The translations under genes and the position numbers were made by a program. Of a stretch of 8,604 nucleotides of DNA, positions 1 to 6,073 are shown piece by piece. The stretch is from Vicinamibacteria bacterium. GTDB taxonomy: Bacteria > Acidobacteriota > Vicinamibacteria > Fen-336 > JAGNNV01. How positions within the stretch are numbered: the first letter of the stretch is position 1; the number at the start of each line of letters is the position of its first letter. Location of the stretch: NCBI GenBank assembly GCA_016650185.1, contig JAENWE010000460.1, positions 1 through 8,604 of the forward strand. Reading direction: 5' to 3'. The notes below the pieces were generated by a model. That model was not told the origin of the DNA. It was given only the letters and a program-made list of their open reading frames with translations, and made no database searches.

Positions 1-2
1 AT

Positions 3-215
3 CGAATGCCTCTCATCGTGGCCCGCCAGGACTTCGACGCGTGGCTCGACAACGCCTCCCAGCCGAAGGTCGCGATGCGGGTGATCGCGGCCGGGGCCGA
101 GACAAGTTGGACATCGCGCAGCGTCGGCCCGCTGGTCAACAGCGTCCGCAACGATAGCCCCGAATGCATCCTTCCCGCGAGACACGCAACCGAAGGGCAG
201 GGAAGGCTCTTTTAG
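3..215 (+). CDS. SRAP (SOS response-associated peptidase / HMCES-YedK) protein, 3' end only
   Basis: This is the C-terminal part of a gene that begins before the window; the frame is open to the left edge. The visible ~70 residues match the end of the SRAP family: an RMPLIV strand followed by DFDAWLDN (the 'RMPvIL...W.dWLd' element), then VNSVRND and PECI, the conserved 'VNsvrNDdpecI' closing motif. Family members form a DNA-protein crosslink with abasic sites in single-stranded DNA through an N-terminal Cys2, which lies outside this window and cannot be checked. The segment between the two motifs is slightly unusual in composition. The stop is a TAG 27 bases before the next gene, in the same direction, so the two could be co-transcribed. 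The family call is fairly sure; intactness is unknown. Confidence 0.8.
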   Translation, partial: RMPLIVARQDFDAWLDNASQPKVAMRVIAAGAETSWTSRSVGPLVNSVRNDSPECILPARHATEGQGRLF

Positions 216-242
216 CCGGTGATGTAGATTCGCACCTCCACG

Positions 243-1262
243 ATGACCAAAGTGAAAGCCCGCCGTCCCAAGATCAAGACTCCCCCGCTCCTTTTCGACA
301 AGACCCAGGCCCTCCTCGACAAGATCGGCAAGCGAGTCGAGGGCACGTTCCTCACATATTGGACGTCCACGTCGGGGTCGGTCTGCGACAACGACGTGAT
401 GGCGCTCCACGAGGTCCTGCGCTCCATCGGCCCTCAGGACACGATCACGTTGTTCGTGAAGTCGGACGGGGGCAGTGGGATGGCCTCCCTCCGGATGGTT
501 CACCTGCTGCGCAGCTCCTGCAAGCGCCTCGTCGTCCTGGCCCCCCTCAACTGCGCCTCCGCGGCGACCATGTTCGCCCTGGGCGCCGACGAAATCGGCA
601 TGGGCCCGCTGTCCTACCTGACCGCGGTCGACACCTCGCTCGAACACGAACTCTCACCGGTCGATCACACGAACAATCTCGTCGCGGTCAGCAACGACGA
701 GGTCGACCGGGTGATCAAACTCTGGCGCGACGCCACCCACGTCGAAGGGCGGAACATCACCCCCTATCAGGAACTGTACAAGTACATCCATCCCCTGGTC
801 ATCGGGGCTCTCGACCGGGCGAGCAGCCTCTCACGCAAGCTCTGCCAGGAGATCCTGAGCTATCACCTCAAGGACGCGAAGCGGGCGGAACGCATCGCCC
901 GGGAATTGAACTCGTCCTATCCCGCGCATCAGTACCCGATCACCGCCCGCGAGGCACGGCGTCTGGGTCTGCAGGTCAAGGACCTCGACCCCCAAACCGA
1001 CCAGTTCCTGCAGCAACTGAACCTGCTCTACTCGGAGATGGGCCAGCGCGCCATCACCGACTACGACTCGGACAATCACCACGACAACGAGATAACGAAC
1101 ATCCTGGAATGCAGGCAGCGCCAGGTGTTCTACCAAGTGGAGAAGGACTGGCACTACCGCAAGGAGGAGCGCCGCTTCGTGCCTCTAAACGATCTGTCCG
1201 CGTGGTACTTCTGCGAGAAGAAGAACGGCAAACTGCTGAAGTCCAAGTTCCACATCCGCTGA
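243..1262 (+). CDS. SDH-type Clp-fold serine proteinase
   Basis: A complete 339-residue protein of the SDH (serine dehydrogenase proteinase, PF01972) branch of the ClpP/SppA-like crotonase-fold proteases. Residues about 65-80 give a strand followed by SDGGSGMAS, the glycine-rich oxyanion-type loop. Residues 101-112 (PLNCASAATMFA) carry the expected nucleophile, Ser106, followed by ALGADEIGMGPLSYL, the conserved helix and strand after it. The C-terminal ~150 residues are charged and lack a membrane segment, so a soluble cytoplasmic protein is expected. The ATG at 243 is the first usable start after the upstream stop; no clear Shine-Dalgarno precedes it. The gene follows the SRAP gene by 27 bases. 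The physiological substrate is not known for most of the family, and the proteolytic role here is inferred from family membership. It appears intact and lies outside the cassette region. Confidence 0.85.
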   Translation: MTKVKARRPKIKTPPLLFDKTQALLDKIGKRVEGTFLTYWTSTSGSVCDNDVMALHEVLRSIGPQDTITLFVKSDGGSGMASLRMVHLLRSSCKRLVVLAPLNCASAATMFALGADEIGMGPLSYLTAVDTSLEHELSPVDHTNNLVAVSNDEVDRVIKLWRDATHVEGRNITPYQELYKYIHPLVIGALDRASSLSRKLCQEILSYHLKDAKRAERIARELNSSYPAHQYPITAREARRLGLQVKDLDPQTDQFLQQLNLLYSEMGQRAITDYDSDNHHDNEITNILECRQRQVFYQVEKDWHYRKEERRFVPLNDLSAWYFCEKKNGKLLKSKFHIR

Positions 1263-1352
1263 TTCGGGTCCGTGAGAACGGCTTGCCCACGATCACCGTC
1301 ATCGCGAGTCGGTTCATTGGACTACAACCGTGACCCTTGACAGAAGCCCACC

Positions 1353-1400
1353 CCGTCATCGCGAAGGCTTCGTCGTTCTGCGTGGCCTGAAGCGATCTCG
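1353..1400 (+). repeat. 48-bp dispersed repeat, left copy
   Basis: The element starts with CCGTCATCGCGAAGG and ends with CTGAAGCGATCTCG, with a 19-base centre. The reverse complement of 8423-8470 has the same two ends, the same total length and a different 19-base centre. This resembles the 'GTCATTGCGAG...GCAATCTC' intergenic repeats seen in many bacterial genomes. A 12-base match to the first end also occurs at 1296-1307. The surrounding stretch 1263-1456 has no gene I can support. Confidence 0.6.
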
Positions 1401-1456
1401 CCGTCCTGCCGAGACTGCTTCGTCCCATGCATTCCGACGGGGTCCTGCTGACGACG

Positions 1457-1716
1457 ACGGTCCGACACCGGCATCACCCGCATGAAAGCGTCATTCAGAA
1501 GGAGAGGGCAAGGCGGCGCGTCTCGCGGATCTCGTCAAACCGGCGATGCCTCACACGCTGCGACGCTCGTTCGCGACCGAACTACTTCGCTCGGGCCACG
1601 ACCTCCGCACCGTCCAGGAACTTCTCGGACATTCCGACGTCTCGACTACCATGATCTATTGCCATGTTCTGAACCGCGGCGACCGAGGAGTCCTCAGCCC
1701 GGCAGACGATCTATGA
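1457..1716 (+). pseudogene. intI: Integron-integrase-like tyrosine recombinase, 3' remnant with frameshift
   Basis: Only the last ~87 codons of an IntI-like recombinase remain. The first part (1457 to about 1516) reads HRHHPHESVIQK, the strand before the HxxR box in IntI and XerCD proteins. A -1 shift near 1510-1518 then leads into VKPAMPHTLRRSFATELL, containing the catalytic HTLR box, followed by TVQELLGHSDVSTTMIYCHV, with the H/W-box His and the nucleophilic Tyr. The end, LNRGDRGVLSPADDL, is typical of integron integrases and absent from XerC and XerD. Adding the two frames gives the expected 13 residues between QK and KP, so this is one gene with one lost base (seen). The N-terminal two thirds, including catalytic Arg-1 and the integron-specific insertion, are missing. 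The gene reads in the same direction as the cassettes; most integrons have it divergent. It should be inactive. Confidence 0.75.
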
Positions 1717-1842
1717 GGGGAGTAGGCGCCACCGGACGAACCTGGGACGCGCGCGCCCGCAGGATCACCCCAGGCGAGTCTCACGAGCGCTGAAGGAGAT
1801 ACGGCGCTACACTTTCCGAACTCGCCATTGCCAGGAGCCACC

Positions 1843-2079
1843 ATGCCGACGGTTGTCGCCGAAATTGAGGCCCGGGTTCGCTCATTGGACCCCGAGCCCA
1901 AGACTGAGCTACTCCGCACTCTGATCGCCGAGCTCGATGGCCCGGCTGACCCCGACGTTCGAGCGCCTCTGGTTGGACGAAGCGCGGAGACGAACAGCGA
2001 GAGGTTGCCGAGGGCAGGGTGCAGCCCGTCCCCGGGCGAGCGCGTATTTGCGAACCCGCGCGCACGCGTGGAACCATGA
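1843..2079 (+). pseudogene. Addiction-module antitoxin (PF09720-like), broken by three frameshifts
   Basis: An ATG with AGGAG five bases upstream opens MPTVVAEIEARVRS, then TELLRTLIAELDGPADPDV, the typical N-terminal half of the 'putative addiction module component' antitoxins. The protein then continues in a second frame (ERLWLDEARRR, from about 1958), a third (EVAEGRVQPVPG, from about 2001) and back to the first (GERVFANPRARVEP, from about 2038). Concatenated, these give one complete ~75-residue antitoxin. Each jump corresponds to one extra base, near 1957, 1992-2001 and 2031-2038. The stop overlaps the ATG of the next frame (ATGA at 2076-2079), as in real antitoxin-toxin operons. Family antitoxins precede RelE/ParE toxins. 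I judge this a decayed gene; sequencing indels are less likely because neighbouring genes are intact. Confidence 0.7.
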
Positions 2080-2225
2080 AGTCCACGTTCCACGTCGAGA
2101 GTGTCCGATGACCGCGACGTGGGAGCGAGGATCGGACGCATCGCGCCATCCTCTTCATCATGGCAGGCGCTCACCACGCCCGGAACCGCGCAGCTCGAGA
2201 CGTCCAGACCATGGCGGACGACCTG
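2076..2225 (+). pseudogene. Possible remnant of the partner RelE/ParE-type toxin
   Basis: The ATG overlapping the antitoxin stop reads MKSTFHVESV, like the first strand of ParE-type toxins ('MkvtFHpea'), but stops after 11 codons. Position and opening residues fit a toxin partner. The same frame resumes past the stop with RAILFIMAGA, which could be a core strand, but the rest does not resemble a toxin convincingly. This is mostly inference from operon position; a chance ORF cannot be excluded. Confidence 0.3.
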
Positions 2226-2365
2226 CGATTGGGGGCGTAAGCGCGGCAGGATGGGCCGACCGGGAAGGGCGGCCCATGCTGGAAGGGCGCGGCGTGGCCA
2301 TGCGCCAAAAGTCCTTGACCTTCAGTGACTTGGCCATCATGCCCCAGCGATGCGGCGCCAGCATC
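2226..2365. other. Intergenic stretch with no recognisable gene
   Basis: Together with the toxin remnant, this makes a ~355-base interval (2080-2434) without an intact gene. Short frames on both strands here have no Shine-Dalgarno, no family motif and biased Arg/Pro content, so I do not call them. The stretch may be the decayed body of one or more lost cassettes before the first readable attC half at 2366. Confidence 0.5.
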
Positions 2366-2415
2366 GGCCGACCGGACGGTCAAGATAGGCCGGTCGGCCT
2401 ACTTGAGTGTTAGCC
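2366..2415 (+). other. attC-like right half (degenerate) opening the cassette array
   Basis: GGCCGACCGG (2366-2375) and CCGGTCGGCC (2390-2399) form a perfect 10-bp hairpin. It is followed by eight bases to GTTAGCC (2409-2415), which fits an attC right outer box (R', consensus GTTRRRY). No AAC-type left box at the right distance is visible upstream, so the left arm is lost or diverged. The R' call is supported because GTTAGCC is the exact complement of GGCTAAC at 2888-2894, the left box at the far end of the next cassette, as expected for two ends of one cassette circle. Confidence 0.5.
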
Positions 2416-2434
2416 AGGCAGTGATGGGAGTCAG

Positions 2435-2893
2435 ATGACCGAAAGAGCGGAACAGGTGAGCTCAATGGTCGCCACCCTCGCTCTTTCAGGAGCGCTGATG
2501 GTGGCAATCGCCCATTTCACGTGGGATGTCCTTCAATCGGCGGACTTGGACCTCTTCCACCGGGTGAACGCCATCAATCTAGAGTCCGAAGTCGGCGACG
2601 CTCTTCAGGACCCGATATCAACGGCGTCGATCGTGCTCTTCAGTTTGGTGGTCTTCGGCCTTCCGAGCGCTCTGGGTGCTTGCCTGTCTCCCCGCCGTTG
2701 GTGGGCGCCAGCGGGCCTCCTGCTCGCAATCGGGACCGTGCTTTGGTTGCGCCGGTTCGCGCCTCTCTTCCTAATGCCAGGGTCGACATGGGCCAAGGCC
2801 TCCAGCGCCGTCGCCCTCTTCTGCATGTTCGTGTGGGCCATAGTCGGCGCGCATCTTGGTAGGCTGGGTCGCAACAATCACCATGCTGGCTAA
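2435..2893 (+). CDS. Small four-helix membrane protein (cassette ORF, unknown function)
   Basis: A 152-residue protein I do not recognise. Hydrophobic segments at about residues 9-30, 63-84, 92-107 and 122-144 suggest four membrane helices, with a polar stretch (DLFHRVNAINLESEVGD) between the first two and a short basic tail ending HHAG. A GGGAG element lies just before the ATG at 2435. It begins 25 bases after the start of its cassette, and its TAA stop lies inside the left attC box (GGCTAAC), the compact arrangement typical of cassette genes. No catalytic motif is visible. Expected location is the cytoplasmic membrane. Function cannot be inferred. Confidence 0.8.
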   Translation: MTERAEQVSSMVATLALSGALMVAIAHFTWDVLQSADLDLFHRVNAINLESEVGDALQDPISTASIVLFSLVVFGLPSALGACLSPRRWWAPAGLLLAIGTVLWLRRFAPLFLMPGSTWAKASSAVALFCMFVWAIVGAHLGRLGRNNHHAG

Positions 2894-2992
2894 CAACGTC
2901 TTGCACCAGACAGGGCGCGGAGGTGTGGCCTTCGCATTTCGTCGGAGGCCAGTCGTTGAGGCGCGCCCTGCAGGTGAAGCCGGGTGTTCGGC
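2888..2992 (+). other. attC site of the four-helix membrane protein cassette
   Basis: Left arm: GGCTAAC (2888-2894), 8-nt spacer, unpaired G (2903), CACCAG (2904-2909), unpaired A (2910), CAGGGCGCG (2911-2919). Right arm: CGCGCCCTG (2962-2970), CAGGTG (2971-2976), 9 nt, GTTCGGC (2986-2992). The two extra bases six apart on the left arm match the extrahelical-base pattern of classical attC sites such as that of aadA1. Length is 105 bases, with a loop of about 42 bases. Confidence 0.85.
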
Positions 2993-3115
2993 GGGCGCGG
3001 GGCCAGCTTGAGTTGCTTAGTGTCTCACGCTTGCCGGACTCGTGCGTGCCAAAGTCGTCGCAAACAATTGAGTGCCGACAGCCACCTACTTCAGCGATGG
3101 AAATGAGGGAGAGAA

Positions 3116-3334
3116 ATGACAGCGATACCTGTATCGGTGCACGGCTGTGGCGTTTGCAGGGCTCGAGAGAAGGAGCATCTCGTTCGGTTAGAGCCTCCTG
3201 AGCTAAAAGCATTCTTTGGTGGCAAGGCGATCGAAGAGATAACCGAGTACGCCTGCAGGATCTGCGGAGCCAAGTGGCGGAATCGGGTGGAGTCGGGCGT
3301 TGGTGGCCACGGGAATTCCTGGGAAGCGATATGA
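3116..3334 (+). CDS. Tiny zinc-ribbon protein (cassette ORF, unknown function)
   Basis: A 72-residue protein with two CxxC knuckles: CGVC at about residues 11-14 and CRIC at about 47-50, 32 residues apart. This is the layout of a treble-clef or zinc-ribbon fold binding one zinc. The linker contains a charged stretch and FFGGKAIEEITEY. A purine-rich GAGGGAGAG ribosome binding site is immediately upstream of the ATG. The TGA at 3332-3334 lies 27 bases before the left arm of the attC that ends this cassette. The 123 bases before the start (2993-3115) hold no gene and may carry the cassette's own promoter, though no good -35/-10 pair stands out. I do not recognise the family; zinc binding is inferred only from the cysteine spacing. 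Confidence 0.7.
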   Translation: MTAIPVSVHGCGVCRAREKEHLVRLEPPELKAFFGGKAIEEITEYACRICGAKWRNRVESGVGGHGNSWEAI

Positions 3335-3361
3335 CCTTGGGCCAACGTCATTTCAAGCGCC

Positions 3362-3431
3362 GCCGATCAATGAACCTGACGAGGTTCACGCAAACGGCCT
3401 GGGGTCCTCGCAGGTTGTTGCAGTGTCCGGC
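3362..3431 (+). other. attC site of the zinc-ribbon cassette, with a degenerate left box
   Basis: Left arm: GCCGATC (3362-3368), a shortened 3-nt spacer, unpaired G (3372), AACCTG (3373-3378), unpaired A (3379), CGAGG (3380-3384). Right arm: CCTCG (3406-3410), CAGGTT (3411-3416), 8 nt, GTCCGGC (3425-3431). The L-box geometry is intact, but the left outer box has ATC in place of AAC, the left spacer is 5 nt short, and the right box has GTC in place of GTT. Recombination activity is doubtful. Confidence 0.75.
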
Positions 3432-3451
3432 GGACGCAGGGGCCAAATAAC

Positions 3452-4228
3452 GTGGGTCACGCAAACGGCCATCCCGGCGGACAAGCGCTGTGTGATGGGC
3501 TCCTCCGCGAGTTGCAGTCGACACTGCCCGATCTCGCTCGCGTAACAGGCAAATCCGCCTGTTCCTTCAGTTCACCGAGACACACACAGTTCGTGTACGC
3601 CTATCACATCAAGGCTGATGAACATCTCAGCCTTTACTTCCGCGCGATCCCAGGCGAGGAGGGTGAGGCCCCTCCCGGGGTGATTCTTTCGACACGAGGA
3701 CGCAAGGAGGACGCGTGGGCAAGGCGATTCCCGGCATTCCTTCGGGTGACCTCGCAGGCCCAACTACCGTCGATCGCCACGTTCCTGCTCGGCACCCCAC
3801 TTGAACTCGGCACGCGCCAACGACTGAACATCGCGTCGCGCGAGCCTGTCACCCCTCCCGAGGAGGTGGACCTTGATCGCGAGCTATTCGAAGGAGCATT
3901 GGTCCGAATCTCCGTCAATCGGTATGAACGCGACTCGGCCGCAAGAGCTGCATGCATCCGTCACTACGGTTCCAAGTGCGTAGCGTGTGGCTTTGACTTC
4001 GCCGCCACCTATGGCGCATGGCTGGAGGGGTTCATTCACGTACATCACCTCACGCCGCTGGCGTCCATCGGAGATCGGTATCGAGTTGACCCTCTCCGCG
4101 ACCTGCGCCCCATCTGCGCGAACTGCCATGCCGTTGCTCATCGGCGGAATCCACCACATACGATCGAAGAACTAAGAGACCTCCTTGCGGCACCAGCCTC
4201 GCGCAAGCGCCGCCGAACAATGCAATGA
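3452..4228 (+). CDS. HNH endonuclease with novel N-terminal domain (cassette ORF)
   Basis: A 258-residue protein. The C-terminal ~100 residues form an HNH nuclease of the McrA-like, zinc-bound type: CVAC (176-179), then IHVHHL (195-200) with the catalytic HH pair, then DLRPICANCHAVAH (217-230), carrying the second CxxC, the Asn and the final His. Such domains cut double-stranded DNA and occur in restriction enzymes. Residues 1-140 form a separate, mainly beta-type domain that I do not recognise; it may read the substrate. The GTG at 3452 is chosen because a CAGGGG element lies about 10 bases upstream and it begins 27 bases into the cassette; the true start could be slightly later. The TGA falls inside the attC left arm. 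A role in phage or plasmid restriction is inference; no methyltransferase accompanies it. Confidence 0.85.
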   Translation: MGHANGHPGGQALCDGLLRELQSTLPDLARVTGKSACSFSSPRHTQFVYAYHIKADEHLSLYFRAIPGEEGEAPPGVILSTRGRKEDAWARRFPAFLRVTSQAQLPSIATFLLGTPLELGTRQRLNIASREPVTPPEEVDLDRELFEGALVRISVNRYERDSAARAACIRHYGSKCVACGFDFAATYGAWLEGFIHVHHLTPLASIGDRYRVDPLRDLRPICANCHAVAHRRNPPHTIEELRDLLAAPASRKRRRTMQ

Positions 4229-4286
4229 ACCTGACGAAGTCCACGCAGACGGACCGGGGCCTTCGCAGGTTATTGCAGTGTACGGA
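4212..4286 (+). other. attC site of the HNH cassette
   Basis: Left arm: GCCGAAC (4212-4218), 8-nt spacer, unpaired G (4227), AACCTG (4228-4233), unpaired A (4234), CGAAG (4235-4239). Right arm: CTTCG (4261-4265), CAGGTT (4266-4271), 8 nt, GTACGGA (4280-4286). Spacer distances are canonical. The right box has GTA where GTT is expected. The site matches the attC at 3362 closely even in the loop. Confidence 0.8.
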
Positions 4287-4313
4287 CTCTCGCCGAAGCG
4301 TGGCAAAAGGGTG

Positions 4314-4334
4314 CCTTTCTGGCAGAAAGAAAGG
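4314..4334 (+). promoter_or_regulatory. Hairpin in the leader of the acyltransferase cassette
   Basis: CCTTTCT (4314-4320) and AGAAAGG (4328-4334) pair over a 7-nt loop. A second register, CTTTCT with AGAAAG three bases on, is possible. The element lies ~50 bases before the acyltransferase start and is more A/T-rich than its surroundings. A role in expression is only a guess; there is no U-tract for a terminator. Confidence 0.3.
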
Positions 4335-4381
4335 TTCCCGGCCCGAGAACGCGATGAGCGCGCCGAGGGTGGGCATAGACG

Positions 4382-5647
4382 ATGAATCCTGACCCATCCA
4401 CAACGGACGGGCGTCGCTACTACGGGCTGGATGCCGTGCGTGGCGTGATGATGCTGCTCGGCATCGTCATTCACGCCGCCATGTTCTACACGGTCATGGA
4501 GTCGGACGTGTTGCCCCTCAAGGACCGCCGGACGTCGCCGCTCTTCGACCTGGTGCTCCTCCTGATTCACAGCTTTCGGATGCCTCTGTTCTTCCTGGTA
4601 AGCGGGTTCTTTGGAGCCCTGCTGGTCGAGAAGTACGGGATGAAGGGCGCCTACGGGAACAGAACCCTGCGAGTCTTCGTGCCGTTCCTGATCGCTCTCG
4701 TGACCGTGCTGCCGCTGACGGGATGGATGATTATCTCGTTCGGCGTGTCGGTGGACCAGGGCACGAGGGTGCTGTGGACGACGAACTCAGCGCACCTCGA
4801 ATGGTTGCTGCGGTTGGAGAGGAAGCTGGGGGCGGCCGGTCCGGGGCACCTCTGGTTTCTCTACTACCTGATGATGCTCTACCTCCTGATGCCGCTCTGC
4901 GCTCTGGCCAGGCGCGTGTTCGAGCGACGCGGCTGGACGGAAACCCTGAGGCGCTTCACGGCATCGCCATGGCTGCCCGTGGCGCTCTCGACCTGGACGG
5001 CCCTGACCCTGTGGCCCTACAAAGGCGGGCTCGTCCAGGGGTTCCAGTTCTTCGCGCCCCACCTCCCATCCCTCGTATACTACGGCACGTTTTTTGTGGT
5101 GGGCTACCTCTTCCACGGCTTCCGCGACTTCCTCACCACGTGCGAGCGTCACCTCGGAGCCTATTTCGCGGCTTCGACCCTCATGTTCGTCGCCTCGCTG
5201 GCACCTTCGGACCTCGACTATCGGCAAGGGGGCACGACCACCTGGCTACATCTCGTCACGATCTCCCTCAACGGCGTGCTCACGTGGCTGCTCGTGTACG
5301 CCATGATTGGGCTGTTCCAGCGCTTCCTCGACCGCGACTCACCTTGGGTCGCTTACATCTCCCAGTCGTCGTACTGGGTGTATCTCGTTCACCTGCCCAT
5401 CGTGTCGTTCGCAGCCTGGTGCCTGGTGGACATCGACGTCCCGGCCGTCGTGAAGTTCGGATTCGCGGCAGCCTTCACGACGGTGGTCGCCTTCGTGAGC
5501 TACCACTACCTCGCCCGCCGGACCTGGATCAGCGTGCTGCTGAACGGGCGTCGTTTTTCGGTGGGCTGGCCGTGGCTCGAGCCAGAGGGCCGCGCCTATT
5601 CGACAGCGATGGGCCGGGAGACTGATCCCGTCAGGAGCCGACAATGA
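4382..5647 (+). CDS. Acyltransferase family 3 / OpgC-like membrane protein
   Basis: A 421-residue polytopic membrane protein of the acyltransferase-3 family (PF01757), closest in pattern to OpgC/MdoC-like succinyl or acyl transferases of periplasmic glucans. The opening reads YYGLDAVRGVMMLLGIVIHAA (about residues 13-33), with the conserved R...D..RG signature and the helix-1 His. RMPLFFLVSGFFGALL follows at about 62-80 and GPGHLWFLYYLMMLYLLMP at about 155-173, both characteristic family segments. About ten hydrophobic helices run to residue ~395. A GAGGGTGGG element precedes the ATG. The length is normal for the family, with no frameshift. It is the largest cargo gene in the array, and its stop is 67 bases before the next attC. 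Acyl transfer to a surface or periplasmic sugar is the family role; the actual substrate is unknown. Confidence 0.85.
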   Translation: MNPDPSTTDGRRYYGLDAVRGVMMLLGIVIHAAMFYTVMESDVLPLKDRRTSPLFDLVLLLIHSFRMPLFFLVSGFFGALLVEKYGMKGAYGNRTLRVFVPFLIALVTVLPLTGWMIISFGVSVDQGTRVLWTTNSAHLEWLLRLERKLGAAGPGHLWFLYYLMMLYLLMPLCALARRVFERRGWTETLRRFTASPWLPVALSTWTALTLWPYKGGLVQGFQFFAPHLPSLVYYGTFFVVGYLFHGFRDFLTTCERHLGAYFAASTLMFVASLAPSDLDYRQGGTTTWLHLVTISLNGVLTWLLVYAMIGLFQRFLDRDSPWVAYISQSSYWVYLVHLPIVSFAAWCLVDIDVPAVVKFGFAAAFTTVVAFVSYHYLARRTWISVLLNGRRFSVGWPWLEPEGRAYSTAMGRETDPVRSRQ

Positions 5648-5714
5648 TGCGCCATGATCCACCAGTGGTCGAACCAGCCTTACAGGCGAGCGCCCTCGCA
5701 GCCGGGTACAAGCC

Positions 5715-5792
5715 GTCCAACAACGAGATGCACCTGGCAGCCCGGCAAGCCAGCGGAGCGGCGACCGGCTGCAGGTGATCTCGGTGTTCTAC
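5715..5792 (+). other. attC site of the acyltransferase cassette
   Basis: Left arm: GTCCAAC (5715-5721, a perfect RYYYAAC box), 8-nt spacer, unpaired G (5730), CACCTG (5731-5736), unpaired G (5737), CAGCC (5738-5742). Right arm: GGCTG (5767-5771), CAGGTG (5772-5777), 8 nt, GTTCTAC (5786-5792). The second extrahelical base is G where the other sites have A. Length is 78 bases. Confidence 0.87.
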
Positions 5793-5848
5793 GGATGCCG
5801 CCCTGGAGTAGAAATCTATCACCAAGCCCTTCGTGGGAGAATCAGACC

Positions 5849-6073
5849 ATGGAAAACCAGTACACAGGCGTATTCGAGGAGGTCGAAAACTGGTGGACCG
5901 GTTTTGTCGAGGAACTACCAGGCTGCAACGTGCAGGAGCGGACCCTCGATGAGGCGCGAGCAAGCCTCAAAGAGGCAGTTCAGGAGGTTCTCCTAGCCAA
6001 CCGTGAGCTGGCGCGTCGCGAGGCGGAAGGTCATCAGGTTCTGAGGGAGCTGGTGGCCGTCTCCGTCTCATGA
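5849..6073 (+). CDS. hicB: HicB-family antitoxin
   Basis: A 74-residue HicB-like antitoxin. The partial RNase-H-like fold shows in a first strand (YTGVFEEVENWWTGFVEELPG), where the family has '..y.v.ve...dGgyva.vPelPGc', followed by CNVQERTLDEARASLKEAVQEVLL, the conserved 'tqGdTleEAlenlkEAi' helix. There is no C-terminal DNA-binding domain, so this is the short form. The ATG at 5849 is favoured by GGGAGA eight bases upstream; in-frame codons extend upstream into the attC region but look non-coding. The stop overlaps the hicA start by ATGA. HicB binds and neutralises HicA and often represses its own operon. Here the toxin is broken, so the antitoxin is probably orphaned but may still counter related HicA toxins. 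The antitoxin-first order is less common than hicAB. Confidence 0.88.
   Translation: MENQYTGVFEEVENWWTGFVEELPGCNVQERTLDEARASLKEAVQEVLLANRELARREAEGHQVLRELVAVSVS

Noticed and set aside
164..1333. 389-codon open frame on the + strand overlapping the SDH-type proteinase gene
   Set aside because: Its product is Arg/Pro/Gly/His-rich with no family pattern, and the SDH frame across the same bases has clear motifs. It is a GC-driven shadow.
1735..1790. attC-like palindrome (CGAACCTGGG ... CCGCAGGATCACCCC) between the integrase remnant and the antitoxin
   Set aside because: It lacks both outer boxes and the correct pair of extra bases, and the inner arms nearly overlap. I also found no attI-like site here.
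1656..2177. 173-codon minus-strand frame over the antitoxin pseudogene
   Set aside because: Ser/Arg/Gly-rich, no motif, and antisense to a recognisable antitoxin.
2640..3212. 190-codon minus-strand frame across the first attC
   Set aside because: It runs antisense through the membrane protein, the attC and the zinc-ribbon leader, with no motif or start signal.
4723..5625. 300-codon alternative frame within the acyltransferase gene
   Set aside because: Composition is Arg/Pro/His/Leu-rich and it has no hydrophobic pattern; the acyltransferase frame carries the family motifs.
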